From an uncultured Dorea sp. (GTDB lineage: Bacteria > Bacillota > Clostridia > Lachnospirales > Lachnospiraceae), in contig CAJTVU010000006.1 of NCBI GenBank assembly GCA_910580235.1, positions 139,367 to 203,366 of the forward strand: a stretch of DNA of 64,000 bases, read 5' to 3'. Below, piece after piece: positions 33,819 to 43,304 of the stretch. Within the stretch, counting starts at the first letter, position 1. Each line of letters opens with the position of its first letter. The position numbers and the translations under genes were made by a program. Below the pieces are notes generated by a model that ran no database searches, had not been told where the DNA came from, and worked only from the letters and a program-made list of their open reading frames with translations.

Positions 33819-34676
33819 ATGAAAGTTGTATTACAGAGGTATCACGGACTGGGGAACGATTATGTGGTGTTCGATCCGAATAAGAATGAGCTGGAGCTGA
33901 ACAGCGAAAATGTGAAGATGATCTGTGACCGTAACGAAGGGCTCGGATCTGACGGCGTGCTGGAAGGGCCGATCCTTATGGAAGACGGTATGCATGTGAA
34001 GGTGTGGAATCCGGATGGGAGCGAGTCGGAGACAAGCGGGAACGGTGTCCGTATCTTCGCGAAATATTTAAAAGACGCAAGCTATATCCAGAAGAAGACA
34101 TTCAAATTATATACGGGGCACGGGCCGGTAGAAGTGGCATTCTTAAATGAGGACGGCAGCCGTCTTCGCGTATCTATGGGAAAGCTCTCTTTCTGGAGCG
34201 ACGATATCCCGGTGACGGGAGACCGCCGCGAGGTCATTAATGAAGATATGGTATTTGGGCGCACGCTCTATCCTGTTACCTGTGTCAATATTGGAAATCC
34301 GCACTGTGTCATCCCTATGCGGGAGATATCGAAGCATCTTGTGTGTAAGATCGGTGATTACGCGGAGTTGGCAAGATATTTTCCAAACCGGATCAACACA
34401 CAGATTATGAAAGTCATAGACAAAGAGCATATTGCCATAGAGATCTATGAGAGGGGAGCAGGCTATACGCTTGCATCCGGGACAGGAGCCTGCGCGGCTG
34501 CGGGAGTTGCCTGCAAGCTGGGCATGACGAGCAGCAAAGTCGTGGTGCATATGCCGGGCGGCGATCTGCAGGTAGAGGTGGAGGACGATTGGAACGTGTA
34601 CATGACAGGGGACGTTTTCTACGTGGCGAAGATTACGTTGAGCAATGAGTTTACGGAGAAGCTAAGAAGCATATAG
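33819..34676 (+). CDS. dapF: Diaminopimelate epimerase-like protein lacking both catalytic cysteines
   Basis: 285 residues from the ATG after CGGAGGTG (33808-33815). The DapF fold is clear: YHGLGNDYVVFD, NPDGSESE, NIGNPHCVIP and YERGAG. DapF inverts LL- to meso-diaminopimelate with two cysteines, in the motifs CGNG and CGTGA. Here the corresponding residues read SGNGVR and SGTGAC, so both cysteines are serine. The codons are AGC (about residue 75) and TCC, checked in the DNA. The substrate-binding frame is otherwise kept. It may be a weakened or altered epimerase, or act on another amino acid. An intrinsic terminator follows 20 bases downstream. Confidence 0.85.
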   Translation: MKVVLQRYHGLGNDYVVFDPNKNELELNSENVKMICDRNEGLGSDGVLEGPILMEDGMHVKVWNPDGSESETSGNGVRIFAKYLKDASYIQKKTFKLYTGHGPVEVAFLNEDGSRLRVSMGKLSFWSDDIPVTGDRREVINEDMVFGRTLYPVTCVNIGNPHCVIPMREISKHLVCKIGDYAELARYFPNRINTQIMKVIDKEHIAIEIYERGAGYTLASGTGACAAAGVACKLGMTSSKVVVHMPGGDLQVEVEDDWNVYMTGDVFYVAKITLSNEFTEKLRSI

Positions 34677-34696
34677 ATGTGTGGAAGAAAAAAGAG

Positions 34697-34729
34697 CAGC
34701 GCCTGTTTCGGAAGAAGGGCGCTGTTTTT
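34697..34729 (+). terminator. Intrinsic terminator after the dapF-like gene
   Basis: CAGCGCC (34697-34703) pairs with GGCGCTG (34718-34724) and is followed by TTTTT. It lies 20 bases past the stop. Confidence 0.9.
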
Positions 34730-34766
34730 GAGAAGTGTGGGGCTTTAAATTGTGCTAAGTAAATTG

Positions 34767-34841
34767 CACAAATTGTATTCTTTTTGTTCCGGGTTCTGAA
34801 TCTAAGATCCAGAACAGTCACAAAGAAGAATGCAATTTGTG
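34767..34841. repeat. Long imperfect inverted repeat (about 75 bp) in an intergenic region
   Basis: CACAAATTG...TATTCTT...TTCTG on the left (from 34767) mirrors CCAGAAC...AAGAAGAATGCAATTTGTG on the right (to 34841), with an AATCTAAGAT-type apex. The stem is about 32 bp with a few mismatches. It could be a structured RNA or a miniature transposable element. No gene lies in 34730-34973. Confidence 0.7.
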
Positions 34842-34973
34842 TAGTTTGCCAACGACAGTTTTTAAAAGGCATCTTTTGTTTCTGGTATCATGCCGTGAGG
34901 CTATTGAACCATAAAAGTATTATGTCATAAGGGTATCTTATCGAAAAGATTTTTGTGAAAAGGAGGAAAAAGG

Positions 34974-35450
34974 ATGAGACGGAAGAACAGGGAAGTGACG
35001 GACAGGGGCAGGATTGAGGAGATTATCAGATCTTGTCATGTATGCAGGCTTGGGTTTGTGGATGATGGGCGGGCGTATATCGTCCCTATGAATTTTGGAT
35101 ATGTGGAGGAGGATGGGAAGTATGTCTTCTATTTCCACAGCGCGAAGGAGGGGCGGAAGATAGATCTGATCCGAAATGGAGGCGAGGCCGGTTTTGAGAT
35201 GGATGCGGACTATGCCCTTAAGACGGCGGAGAGCGCCTGCGGCTACACGGCTTACTACAGCAGCGTCATCGGGCGGGGAAAGATTGAGATCGTAGAAGGG
35301 GAAGAGCAGAAGAGGCGGGGGCTTGGTGTGCTGATGCGGCACATTGCGGGAAGAGAAGGCTGGGAGTTCCCGGATAAGATGGTAAGCGCAGTGAATGTGC
35401 TGAAGCTGACGGTGGAAGAGCTGACGGCAAAACAACACAGAAGAGAGTAA
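34974..35450 (+). CDS. Pyridoxamine 5'-phosphate oxidase-like flavoprotein (NimA-type)
   Basis: 158 residues. Segments CRLGFVDDGRAYIVPMNFGY and YFHSAKEGRKIDLI match the split-barrel flavin-binding fold of NimA/PNPOx-like proteins, with the HSA...G.K FMN-phosphate loop. SSVIGRGKIEIVE is the last barrel strand. Members reduce nitro compounds or bind flavin; the substrate here is unknown. The GAAAAGGAGG site is strong. addB starts 12 bases downstream. Confidence 0.88.
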   Translation: MRRKNREVTDRGRIEEIIRSCHVCRLGFVDDGRAYIVPMNFGYVEEDGKYVFYFHSAKEGRKIDLIRNGGEAGFEMDADYALKTAESACGYTAYYSSVIGRGKIEIVEGEEQKRRGLGVLMRHIAGREGWEFPDKMVSAVNVLKLTVEELTAKQHRRE

Positions 35451-35462
35451 GGAGCGGGGCGC

Positions 35463-38400
35463 ATGTCTTTGCAGTTCATATTCGGGCCGTCGGGCTCAGG
35501 GAAATCGCACTATTTGTACGAGAATATTATAAAAGCGTCTATGGAACATCCAGAGCAGGAGTTCATCGTCCTTGTGCCGGAGCAGTTTACGATGCAGACG
35601 CAGAAAGACCTCGTGTCCATGCATGAGCGGGGCGGGATTATGAATATCGACGTCTTAAGCTTCGGACGTCTGGCCTACCGTGTCTTTGAAGAGACGGGAG
35701 CAGGGAGCCTGCCTGTCCTCGACGATGAAGGGAAGAACCTGATCTTGCGGAAGATCGCGGGAGACTATGAAGGCGAGCTGGGAGTGCTAAAAGGCAATAT
35801 GAAGAAGCTTGGCTATATAAGCGAGGTGAAGTCTGTCATTTCGGAATTTATCCAATATGACATCGGGGAAGATGAGCTTGCGCGTGTTATAGAAGCCGCG
35901 GGCGAAGGCTCGGGGCTTTCTTATAAGCTAAAAGATATCGGGACGCTGTACCGCGGGTTTATGGACTATCTCCACAAAAAATATATTACGAAGGAGGAGA
36001 TACTGGATATTTTAAGCCGCGAGATCGGGCAGTCTGCTCTTTTAAAGAATAGTACGGTAGCCTTGGACGGCTTCACGGGCTTTACGCCTGTGCAGGGCCG
36101 TCTTCTGCGGGAGCTGCTTGTCCATTGCCGTGAAGTGATACTGACTGTGTCCATGGATGGGCGGGAGGATCCGTATGTATATAAGCATCCGTACCAGCTG
36201 TTCGCCCTTGGGAAGAAGACTGTAACAAATCTGATCAGAATGGCAAAGGAGTCAGGCGTCCCAGTAAAGGACGCGGTCTCTCTCTATGACAGCCCGCCCT
36301 GGCGATTTCGGGACAATGAAGCCCTTGCCTTTCTGGAGCGGAGCTTGTTCCGCTTCGGCAGCGGCGCGTTTGAGAAGGAGCAGGACGCGGTGCGCCTCTG
36401 GGCGGCGAGAAGTCCGAGGGAGGAAGCCTTCGCCGCCGCCGGGAGGATCCGGGAGCTTGTGCGGACAAAGGGGCACAGATACAGGGAGATTGGTGTGATC
36501 GTAAGCGATATGGAAGCCTACGGGGATTATTTACAGCAGGCTTTTGACGCTTACCGCATTCCGGTATTTATGGATTACAAACGGAACATACTTCAGAATT
36601 CTTTCGTAGAGTATATCCGAAGCCTGCTTGCTATGATACAGGAGAACTTTGCATGTGAGAGCGTGTTCCGATTCCTTCGGACGGGGCTTGCGGGCATTTC
36701 CTATAAAGATACGTGCGCGCTTGAGAATTATATTATAGGAACGGGGATCAAGGGCTATAAGAAATGGCAGGAGCGCTGGGCGAGGCGTTTAAAAGGAATG
36801 GAAGAAGAGGAGCTGGAACGCTTAAACCATCTTCGGGTGGCCTTCGTAGAGCAGACAGACGGTCTTGTCTTCGTATTAAAACAGCGAAGGAAAACAGTGA
36901 AGGATATTACAATGGCTCTCTATGAGTTCATGGTCAAAGAAGAGCTCCAGCTAAAGCTGAAGCGTCAGGAGGAAGCGTTCCAGCGGGCAGGAGAGCTTGC
37001 ACGGGCAAAAGAGTACGCCCAGATCTACCGGATCCTTGTAGAGCTCTTTGAAAAGTTCGTAGAGCTGCTGGGAGATGAACAAGTGTCTCTGCATGAGTAT
37101 TGCAAGCTGCTGGACGCCGGGCTCTGCGAGGCCCGCGTCGGCGTGATCCCGCCGGGCATCGACCAGGTGGTGGCGGGAGACGTGCTTCGGACAAGGCTTA
37201 AGGATATAAAAGCGCTGCTCTTCCTTGGAGCGGACGACGCTCATCTGCCGGGCAGCCTCCTTCGGACGGGGCTGCTGTCTGAGCGCGACAGAGAGAAGTT
37301 TGCAAAAGAGAAGCTGTCCCTCGCGCCTGGAGGCAAGGAGCAGGCGTATGTACAGAAGCTGTATCTTTATCTGAACCTGACGAAGCCTTCCGAGAGCCTG
37401 GACATATATTACAGCAAGGTTTCTTCCGACGGCAAGAGCAAGGGGCCTTCTTATCTTATCCAGGAGATCCTGCGGCTCTATCCGCTGCTGAAAGTACAAG
37501 ATGAGGAAGCGCGGGGGATGCTTCAGAGAGAATGGACAGAAGAGCTGGGGATCCAGGGCATTATAAAGGGCTTGCGTAATCCTTCCGGGATGGACGCGGC
37601 GTGGCAGGAGCTGTATGCGTGGTATGTCAGAAGCCCGGTGTGGAAGGAGAAGGTGGAAGCCCTCCTGCGGGCCGGATATTATCGCTGCCCCACAGACAGG
37701 CTTACAGTGGAAGTGGCAAAAAGGCTGTACGGGGAGGATTTCCAGGACAGCATTACCCGTATCGAGCGGTTCTCGGCTTGTGCCTTCGCGCATTTCCTTA
37801 CTTATGGACTGAGCTTGCGGGAGCGGCAGGAATATGATTTTCAGGCGTTAGATATGGGAAATGTGTGCCACAGCGCGCTGGAGAAGTTCTCGCGCAAGGT
37901 AGAAGGGGCAAAGGCGCGCTGGCAGGAGCTTTCCGAGGAGACGCGCAAGGCCTATATCGAAGAGAGCGTAGAGGAGGCTGTGGTGGATTATGGAAATGCC
38001 GTGCTTTACAGCTCAGCGAGGAATTCGTACATGATCGTGCGGATGAAGCGGATGTTGGAGCGCACGGTGTGGGCGCTGACAGAGCAGCTTTCGGCGGGAG
38101 ATTTTGAGCCTTCGGCCTATGAGCTCCGGTTTGAGAATGGGAAGATCGACCGCATTGACACATGCGAGGAGCAGGACGCGGTATATGTAAAAGTATTGGA
38201 TTACAAAACGGGTATGAAGGCGTTCGACGTAACTGCTCTGTACAACGGGCTGCAGCTGCAGCTGATGGTGTACATGGACGCTGCTGTCCGCGCATGGCAG
38301 AAGAAGAGGCCGGACAAGGAGATCATCCCGGCGGGCGTGTTCTACTACCGTATTCAGGATCCTTTTGTGGACAAGCAGGAAGAAGATGCAAAAGAAGCGA

Positions 38401-38834
38401 TATTAAAGGAATTAAAGCCGGACGGGATCGTGAACCTTCAAAAGGACGCTCTTTCCCATCTGGATCGGGGCCTCCAGGGAGAATCACTGGCTGTCCCGGT
38501 AAAGCTTAATAAGAATGGAAGCCTCTCCAAGGCTTCAAAAGCGGCGCCGCCAGAAGCGTTCCGGGCAATGATGCGCCATGCGGCCAGGAAAGTGGAGGAG
38601 GCGCACGGATTGATACTGCAAGGAGAATCTGCGGCCCTCCCCTATCGTAAGGGACAGGAGAGCGGCTGTGATTATTGCGGATATCGCCATGTGTGCGGGT
38701 TTGATGTGAAGATACCAGGTTACCATTATCGGGACATTGGGAAAATGACCAAAGAGGAGGCTATCGCGGCTATGGAGAGAAAGGAGAGGGAAGATGGGAG
38801 TGACGTGGACGGAGGAGCAGCAGAAAGTCATTGA
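35463..38834 (+). CDS. addB: ATP-dependent nuclease subunit B
   Basis: 1123 residues, typical AddB length. Walker A is GPSGSGKSHYL at the N-terminus. The C-terminal nuclease contains VLDYKTGMKAFD with the catalytic Asp and Lys, and the iron-sulfur staple uses Cys in RFSACAFAHF plus CDYCGYRHVC. With AddA it resects double-strand breaks and loads RecA after Chi recognition. It overlaps addA by 41 bases, so the subunits are coupled. Confidence 0.97.
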   Translation: MSLQFIFGPSGSGKSHYLYENIIKASMEHPEQEFIVLVPEQFTMQTQKDLVSMHERGGIMNIDVLSFGRLAYRVFEETGAGSLPVLDDEGKNLILRKIAGDYEGELGVLKGNMKKLGYISEVKSVISEFIQYDIGEDELARVIEAAGEGSGLSYKLKDIGTLYRGFMDYLHKKYITKEEILDILSREIGQSALLKNSTVALDGFTGFTPVQGRLLRELLVHCREVILTVSMDGREDPYVYKHPYQLFALGKKTVTNLIRMAKESGVPVKDAVSLYDSPPWRFRDNEALAFLERSLFRFGSGAFEKEQDAVRLWAARSPREEAFAAAGRIRELVRTKGHRYREIGVIVSDMEAYGDYLQQAFDAYRIPVFMDYKRNILQNSFVEYIRSLLAMIQENFACESVFRFLRTGLAGISYKDTCALENYIIGTGIKGYKKWQERWARRLKGMEEEELERLNHLRVAFVEQTDGLVFVLKQRRKTVKDITMALYEFMVKEELQLKLKRQEEAFQRAGELARAKEYAQIYRILVELFEKFVELLGDEQVSLHEYCKLLDAGLCEARVGVIPPGIDQVVAGDVLRTRLKDIKALLFLGADDAHLPGSLLRTGLLSERDREKFAKEKLSLAPGGKEQAYVQKLYLYLNLTKPSESLDIYYSKVSSDGKSKGPSYLIQEILRLYPLLKVQDEEARGMLQREWTEELGIQGIIKGLRNPSGMDAAWQELYAWYVRSPVWKEKVEALLRAGYYRCPTDRLTVEVAKRLYGEDFQDSITRIERFSACAFAHFLTYGLSLRERQEYDFQALDMGNVCHSALEKFSRKVEGAKARWQELSEETRKAYIEESVEEAVVDYGNAVLYSSARNSYMIVRMKRMLERTVWALTEQLSAGDFEPSAYELRFENGKIDRIDTCEEQDAVYVKVLDYKTGMKAFDVTALYNGLQLQLMVYMDAAVRAWQKKRPDKEIIPAGVFYYRIQDPFVDKQEEDAKEAILKELKPDGIVNLQKDALSHLDRGLQGESLAVPVKLNKNGSLSKASKAAPPEAFRAMMRHAARKVEEAHGLILQGESAALPYRKGQESGCDYCGYRHVCGFDVKIPGYHYRDIGKMTKEEAIAAMERKEREDGSDVDGGAAESH

Positions 38835-41800
38835 TCTGCGGGACCGCAACATCCTTGTGTCGGCGGCGGCAGGATCCGGGAAGACAGCGGTGCTGGTGGA
38901 GCGGATCATCACAATGCTGACAGACCAGGAGCAGCCGGTGAGCGTAGACAGGCTCCTGATCGTGACTTTTACAGAGGCGGCGGCGGCAGAGATGAAGGAA
39001 AGGATACGGGCCGCTATAGAGAAAAAAGCAGAAGAGCGCCCGGAGGACGAGCATTTAAGGCGGCAGGCTACTTTGATCCACCATGCACAGATCACGACGA
39101 TCCACAGCTTCTGCTTGTCGGTCATACGGGATCATTTCCATGTAATAGATCTGGATCCCGGCTTTCGGATCGGAGAGGAGGGGGAGCTTAAGCTTCTGCG
39201 CCACGACGTTCTGGAAGAGATGCTGGAGGCGCGCTATGAGGAGGCGGGGGAGGCTTATCTGGACTTTGTGTCTGCTTACGGGGGCGCAAGGAGTGATAAA
39301 AGGATCGAAGAGCTGATCTTAAAAATATATGAATTCTCCAGAAGCTATCCCGACCCGGAAAGGTGGCTTGGAGGCATCGTGGAGGCGTATGGGGCGGAAA
39401 CGGCTGAGGAGCTGGAACAGAGCGCTTATGTGGAGCGGATCCGAAGCAATGTCAGCCGTTATCTGGAAGACGCAGAAGAGCTCCTTCTTCTTGGCCTGTC
39501 GATCTGCCGGGAGGCAGACGGCCCGGGGATGTACGAGGAGGCGCTTCTTTTGGATATGCATATGGCAGAAGCGATGAAGAAAGAGGAGACATTCGAAGGC
39601 TTAAGCCGCCATATGCGGTCTATGAAATGGGCGAAGCTTGCCCCGAACCGGGATAAGAATGTGTCTGTGCAGAAAGCGGAGCAGGTCAAGGCGATCCGGG
39701 AAGAGGTAAAGACGCTCTTTAAGGATATGGCGGCGCAGTATTTTTATGAAGACATGGAAGGGATGCTGGAGGATATACGCCTGTGCAGGCCGCATATAGA
39801 GGAGCTCGCGGATCTGGTGGGCGAGTTTGCGCGCCGGTTCGAGGAGAAGAAGCGGGAGAAGGAGCTCATTGATTTCTCAGACATGGAGCAGTATGCTTTG
39901 CACATATTGACGGTGAAGGAGGGAGGAGCGTTCTCCCCTTCTGCCGTGGCCAGAGAGTATCAGGAGCAGTTCCTGGAGATTATGATCGACGAGTACCAGG
40001 ACAGCAATCTGATCCAGGAGGCCATACTTACCAGTATCTCTACCGTCGGCGAGGGAAGGTACAACATTTTCATGGTTGGAGATGTGAAGCAGAGCATCTA
40101 CCGGTTCCGTCTGTCAAGGCCGAAGCTCTTTATGGAGAAGTTCGACGCCTACAGCTTAGAGGGCGGGAAAGAGCAGCGGATCGACCTTCATAAGAATTTT
40201 CGGAGCAGGAAGGAAGTGCTGGACAGCGCCAATTATATCTTCCGGCAGATTATGACAAGAGGGCTTGGAGGCGTGGCCTACAACGACGAGGCGGCGCTGT
40301 ACCCGGGAGCGCAGTATCCGCCCCTTCCCGAGAAGCCGTGCGGACATAAGGGAGATACAGCGTATGGAAGCTTCCCGATGGACGCTCAGACAGAAGTGCT
40401 TGTCATTGATCCGGGGGAAGAAGGGGAAGAGCGGGAGCTGGAGGCCCGCGCCATTGCAGGGCGCATCCGGGAGCTGATGCAGAGCCAGCAAGTATTGGAC
40501 AAAGGGACGGGAGAGCTTAGATCTCTGCGCTATGGGGATATTGTGATCCTTGTCAGAAGCATTAGAGGATTTGCAGATATATTTACAGAAGTCCTGAACC
40601 GGGAGGGGATCCCGGCATACGCGGGGACGAAGGAAGGGTATTTTGCCGCCCAGGAGATCGGCGTGCTCTTAGATTATCTGCGGGTGCTGGATAATGAGCA
40701 GCAGGACATCCCGCTGGCTGCGGTATTATCTTCTTCTTTTGGCGGCCTTACGAAGACGGAGCTTGCCATTCTGAAGAGCAGATACAAGGAGCTCCCATTC
40801 CATCAGGCGGTTTTCCGGTTCTATGAGGAGTGGAAAGAGGGGGAGAAGGAAAAGGACAAAGAAGACAGGACGATCGGGGAGAAGCTGGATCAGTGCCTGT
40901 CGCGGCTGGAAAGGTTGCGGGAGATCGTCCCTTACACGCCTATCCACGAGCTTCTGCAGAGGATCCTGTCCGACACGGGCTACGGCGATCTTGTGGCCGC
41001 TATGCCGGGGGGAGCCCAGCGGACGGCGAATCTGGAAATGCTTGTAGAGAAGGCGCGGATGTTCGAATCTGCCGCCTACAAAGGATTGTATCACTTTGTA
41101 CGCTATATCGGGCAGCTGCAGAAATATAACGTGGACTACGGGGAGGCCGCCTTGAACGATGAGCAGGCGGACACGGTCCGCATCATGACGATACACAAGA
41201 GCAAAGGGCTGGAGTTCCCGGTAGTATTCGTGGCAGGAATGGGGAAACGGTTCAACATGCAGGATGCAAGAAGCAGCGTCGCTCTCCATGTGGATCTGGG
41301 GGTGGGGCTTGACGCGATAGACCTTGAAAGGAGGACGAAAAGCCCCAGCCTTTTAAAGAAAGCCATTCAGAAGGAGGAAGCGCTGGACAGCCTCGGAGAG
41401 GAGCTGCGTGTCCTCTATGTGGCTCTTACCCGCGCCAAAGAGAAGCTGATCCTCACAGGGACGATGGCGGATCTGGAGAAAAAGATGGAAGGCTATGATC
41501 TGGTCAAGGGCCGGGAAAAGGAAGAGCTCAGCTTCGCAAGGCTCAGCCGGGCGTCTACTTATTGGGACTGGATCTTGCCGGCCCTTGCACGCCTCACGCC
41601 GGACGTGCCGATCCGCGTCCACAGGATGGGCGTGGAAGATATCGTGCGTGAAGAAGTGGGTGAGGAGGCGGCTGCAAGGCTGAAGCAGTCTGTGCTGGAG
41701 GCATGGGACACGGATAAGGTATATGATGAGGAGATGAGGAAGATGCTGGAAGAGCAGCTCTCCTTCTCCTATGCTTATGAGGGAAGCCATCTTTGCAAGA

Positions 41801-42444
41801 TTAAGTATACTGTATCAGAGCTGAAGAAGAGGGCACATCTTATGGAGCTTGCGGGAAGCGAGGCAAAAGAGGAGGAGTTCGGCCAGGAGATTTTTGAAGA
41901 GCCTGACGTAGTCCCTCTTATACCAAGATTTTTAAGAGGAGAGGAAGAGACGCTGACAGGGGCAGGGAGAGGGACGGCCTATCACAGGCTGCTGGAGCTG
42001 TTGGATTTCCGCAAAGATTACACGGAACAGAGCCTTGGAGAAGAGATAGAGGGCCTGCGGGAAAAAGGAAAGATGACAGACGAGATGGCGGCCGGCATCT
42101 GCCTGAAGGATATCTTGCATTTCCTGGGCTCCTCCGTCGGAGCCCGCATGAAGAAGTGTGCCATGGAGGGCACATTAAGAAGAGAGCAGCCCTTCGTGCT
42201 TGGTGTGGAGGAGGAGGGTGAGACAGTTCTTGTGCAGGGCATCATCGACGTATACTTTGAGGAGCCGGACGGCCTTGTCGTGCTGGATTATAAGACGGAT
42301 AAAGCCCGCGCGGCAGAGGAACTGCGGGAAAAATACCACGCGCAGCTCGACTATTACGGGGAGGCGCTTGAGAGGCTGACTGAGAAGAAGGTGAAAGAGA
42401 AGATCATTTATTCCTTTTTCCTGCAAGAGATAGTAGAAGTCTAA
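38794..42444 (+). CDS. addA: ATP-dependent helicase/nuclease subunit A
   Basis: 1216 residues. UvrD-type helicase with Q motif TEEQQKVID, Walker A AAAGSGKTAVL, motif II IDEYQDSN, motif III GDVKQSIYRFR and motif VI VALTRAKEKL. The C-terminal RecB-type nuclease ends with VVLDYKTDKA (catalytic Asp and Lys), then a YHAQLDYYGEAL motif. The ATG overlaps the addB end and has AAGGAGAGG upstream. It is the motor and 3'-strand nuclease of AddAB. Confidence 0.97.
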   Translation: MGVTWTEEQQKVIDLRDRNILVSAAAGSGKTAVLVERIITMLTDQEQPVSVDRLLIVTFTEAAAAEMKERIRAAIEKKAEERPEDEHLRRQATLIHHAQITTIHSFCLSVIRDHFHVIDLDPGFRIGEEGELKLLRHDVLEEMLEARYEEAGEAYLDFVSAYGGARSDKRIEELILKIYEFSRSYPDPERWLGGIVEAYGAETAEELEQSAYVERIRSNVSRYLEDAEELLLLGLSICREADGPGMYEEALLLDMHMAEAMKKEETFEGLSRHMRSMKWAKLAPNRDKNVSVQKAEQVKAIREEVKTLFKDMAAQYFYEDMEGMLEDIRLCRPHIEELADLVGEFARRFEEKKREKELIDFSDMEQYALHILTVKEGGAFSPSAVAREYQEQFLEIMIDEYQDSNLIQEAILTSISTVGEGRYNIFMVGDVKQSIYRFRLSRPKLFMEKFDAYSLEGGKEQRIDLHKNFRSRKEVLDSANYIFRQIMTRGLGGVAYNDEAALYPGAQYPPLPEKPCGHKGDTAYGSFPMDAQTEVLVIDPGEEGEERELEARAIAGRIRELMQSQQVLDKGTGELRSLRYGDIVILVRSIRGFADIFTEVLNREGIPAYAGTKEGYFAAQEIGVLLDYLRVLDNEQQDIPLAAVLSSSFGGLTKTELAILKSRYKELPFHQAVFRFYEEWKEGEKEKDKEDRTIGEKLDQCLSRLERLREIVPYTPIHELLQRILSDTGYGDLVAAMPGGAQRTANLEMLVEKARMFESAAYKGLYHFVRYIGQLQKYNVDYGEAALNDEQADTVRIMTIHKSKGLEFPVVFVAGMGKRFNMQDARSSVALHVDLGVGLDAIDLERRTKSPSLLKKAIQKEEALDSLGEELRVLYVALTRAKEKLILTGTMADLEKKMEGYDLVKGREKEELSFARLSRASTYWDWILPALARLTPDVPIRVHRMGVEDIVREEVGEEAAARLKQSVLEAWDTDKVYDEEMRKMLEEQLSFSYAYEGSHLCKIKYTVSELKKRAHLMELAGSEAKEEEFGQEIFEEPDVVPLIPRFLRGEEETLTGAGRGTAYHRLLELLDFRKDYTEQSLGEEIEGLREKGKMTDEMAAGICLKDILHFLGSSVGARMKKCAMEGTLRREQPFVLGVEEEGETVLVQGIIDVYFEEPDGLVVLDYKTDKARAAEELREKYHAQLDYYGEALERLTEKKVKEKIIYSFFLQEIVEV

Positions 42445-42514
42445 AAAAGCAGTGATAAGTCTATATGGACAAGAAACGATTAGCAGAAAACGGCAGAGAT
42501 AAAAAGTTTAATTC

Positions 42515-42559
42515 AAAACAGGGACGTACACTTTTGCGTAAGGTGTACGTCCCTGTTTT
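42515..42559. terminator. Hairpin downstream of addA
   Basis: AAAACAGGGACGTACAC (42515-42531) pairs exactly with GTGTACGTCCCTGTTTT (42543-42559), loop of 11. The A/T flanks permit termination in both directions. Its AAACAGGGACG arm is shared with the decayed palindrome at 63874, so it belongs to a related repeat family. Confidence 0.8.
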
Positions 42560-42573
42560 ATCTTAACAGAATT

Positions 42574-42759
42574 TTATGCGTTCTTCTTTTTCCTGTTGCG
42601 CTGTGTTACGGCATATTTGAACGCTTTAAACAATGCCGGGGACAGTTCAGGGGAATCTTCATCAAATTGGATTTCCCTCTTTGCCGCCGCCCTGACCTCT
42701 TCCAACTGCTCCTGCGTAGGAGTCTGGCCATCCTTAATTGTAAAAGTTCTGGTTCCCGT
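42574..42759 (-). pseudogene. 5'-truncated small-protein gene (antitoxin-like C-terminus)
   Basis: On the minus strand a frame of 61 codons reads FTIKDGQTPTQEQLEEVR, then EIQFDEDSPELSPALFK and a basic end RNRKKKNA. It has no start codon, and a stop lies immediately upstream (42760-42762). The composition and the 'P.T.EQL.EV..A.K..I.FDEDSPELSP' pattern are protein-like. They resemble small Lachnospiraceae proteins often found beside toxin genes, but that family link is tentative. The 5' part is missing or frameshifted. It has no partner gene. Confidence 0.5.
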
Positions 42760-42882
42760 TTATCGTCTGAAATAATTCTACCACATATCTACAAATAAAT
42801 CATCTTACTTTTTATGATTACCTGTAATTAGCCATGGCTTGGTCCATGTCCCTGCTGTTTTGACAAAAAATATAATAATGTA

Positions 42883-42915
42883 TTGACAAACAATATTATA
42901 TAGAATATAATATTG
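42883..42915 (+). promoter_or_regulatory. Consensus promoter with a PadR-type operator
   Basis: TTGACA (42883-42888), a 17-base spacer and TATAAT (42906-42911). A perfect inverted repeat CAATATTATA (42891-42900)-TAGAA-TATAATATTG (42906-42915) fills the spacer and the -10 box. PadR repressors bind such A+T-rich dyads, so the downstream regulator probably represses its own operon here. Further ATAATATTA half-sites follow up to about 42951. Confidence 0.85.
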
Positions 42916-42980
42916 TTAAATCAAATAATATTAATAATCAAATAATATTATAAAATCCTACGAAAAAGGGAGTGAAAGCT

Positions 42981-43304
42981 ATGGTATTTAACACCGGAGC
43001 AGCCCTTCTGGATGCGATCGTGCTGGCAGTCGTGTCCCATGAAGAGACAGGGACATACGGGTACAAGATCACACAGGATGTAAGAAGAGCGATCGAGGTA
43101 TCGGAATCGACGCTGTACCCTGTGCTGAGGCGTCTTCAGAAGGATGAGTGCCTGGAAGCGTATGACAGGCAGTTTGACGGGCGGAACAGACGATATTATA
43201 AGGTCACCAGTAAGGGGATGGCGCAGCTGGATCTGTACCGTACAGAATGGAATAATTATTCCGAGAAGATCAATGGATTATTTAAGGGAGGTGTAACGGT
43301 ATGA
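42981..43304 (+). CDS. PadR-family transcriptional regulator
   Basis: 107 residues from ATG with AAAGGGAG eight bases upstream; an in-frame GTG at 42972 is less likely. The PadR winged helix is clear: TYGYKITQDVRRAIEVSEST, LYPVLRRLQKDECLE and NRRYYKVTSKG. It controls the following three envelope genes, with which it overlaps by four bases. The operator dyad upstream supports autorepression. The inducer is unknown. Confidence 0.94.
   Translation: MVFNTGAALLDAIVLAVVSHEETGTYGYKITQDVRRAIEVSESTLYPVLRRLQKDECLEAYDRQFDGRNRRYYKVTSKGMAQLDLYRTEWNNYSEKINGLFKGGVTV

Noticed and set aside
36951..37793. A 280-codon minus-strand frame inside addB, and similar long frames opposite addA, ftsX and iorA.
   Set aside because: They mirror G+C-rich coding DNA, have no ribosome sites, and their composition is that of antisense frames.
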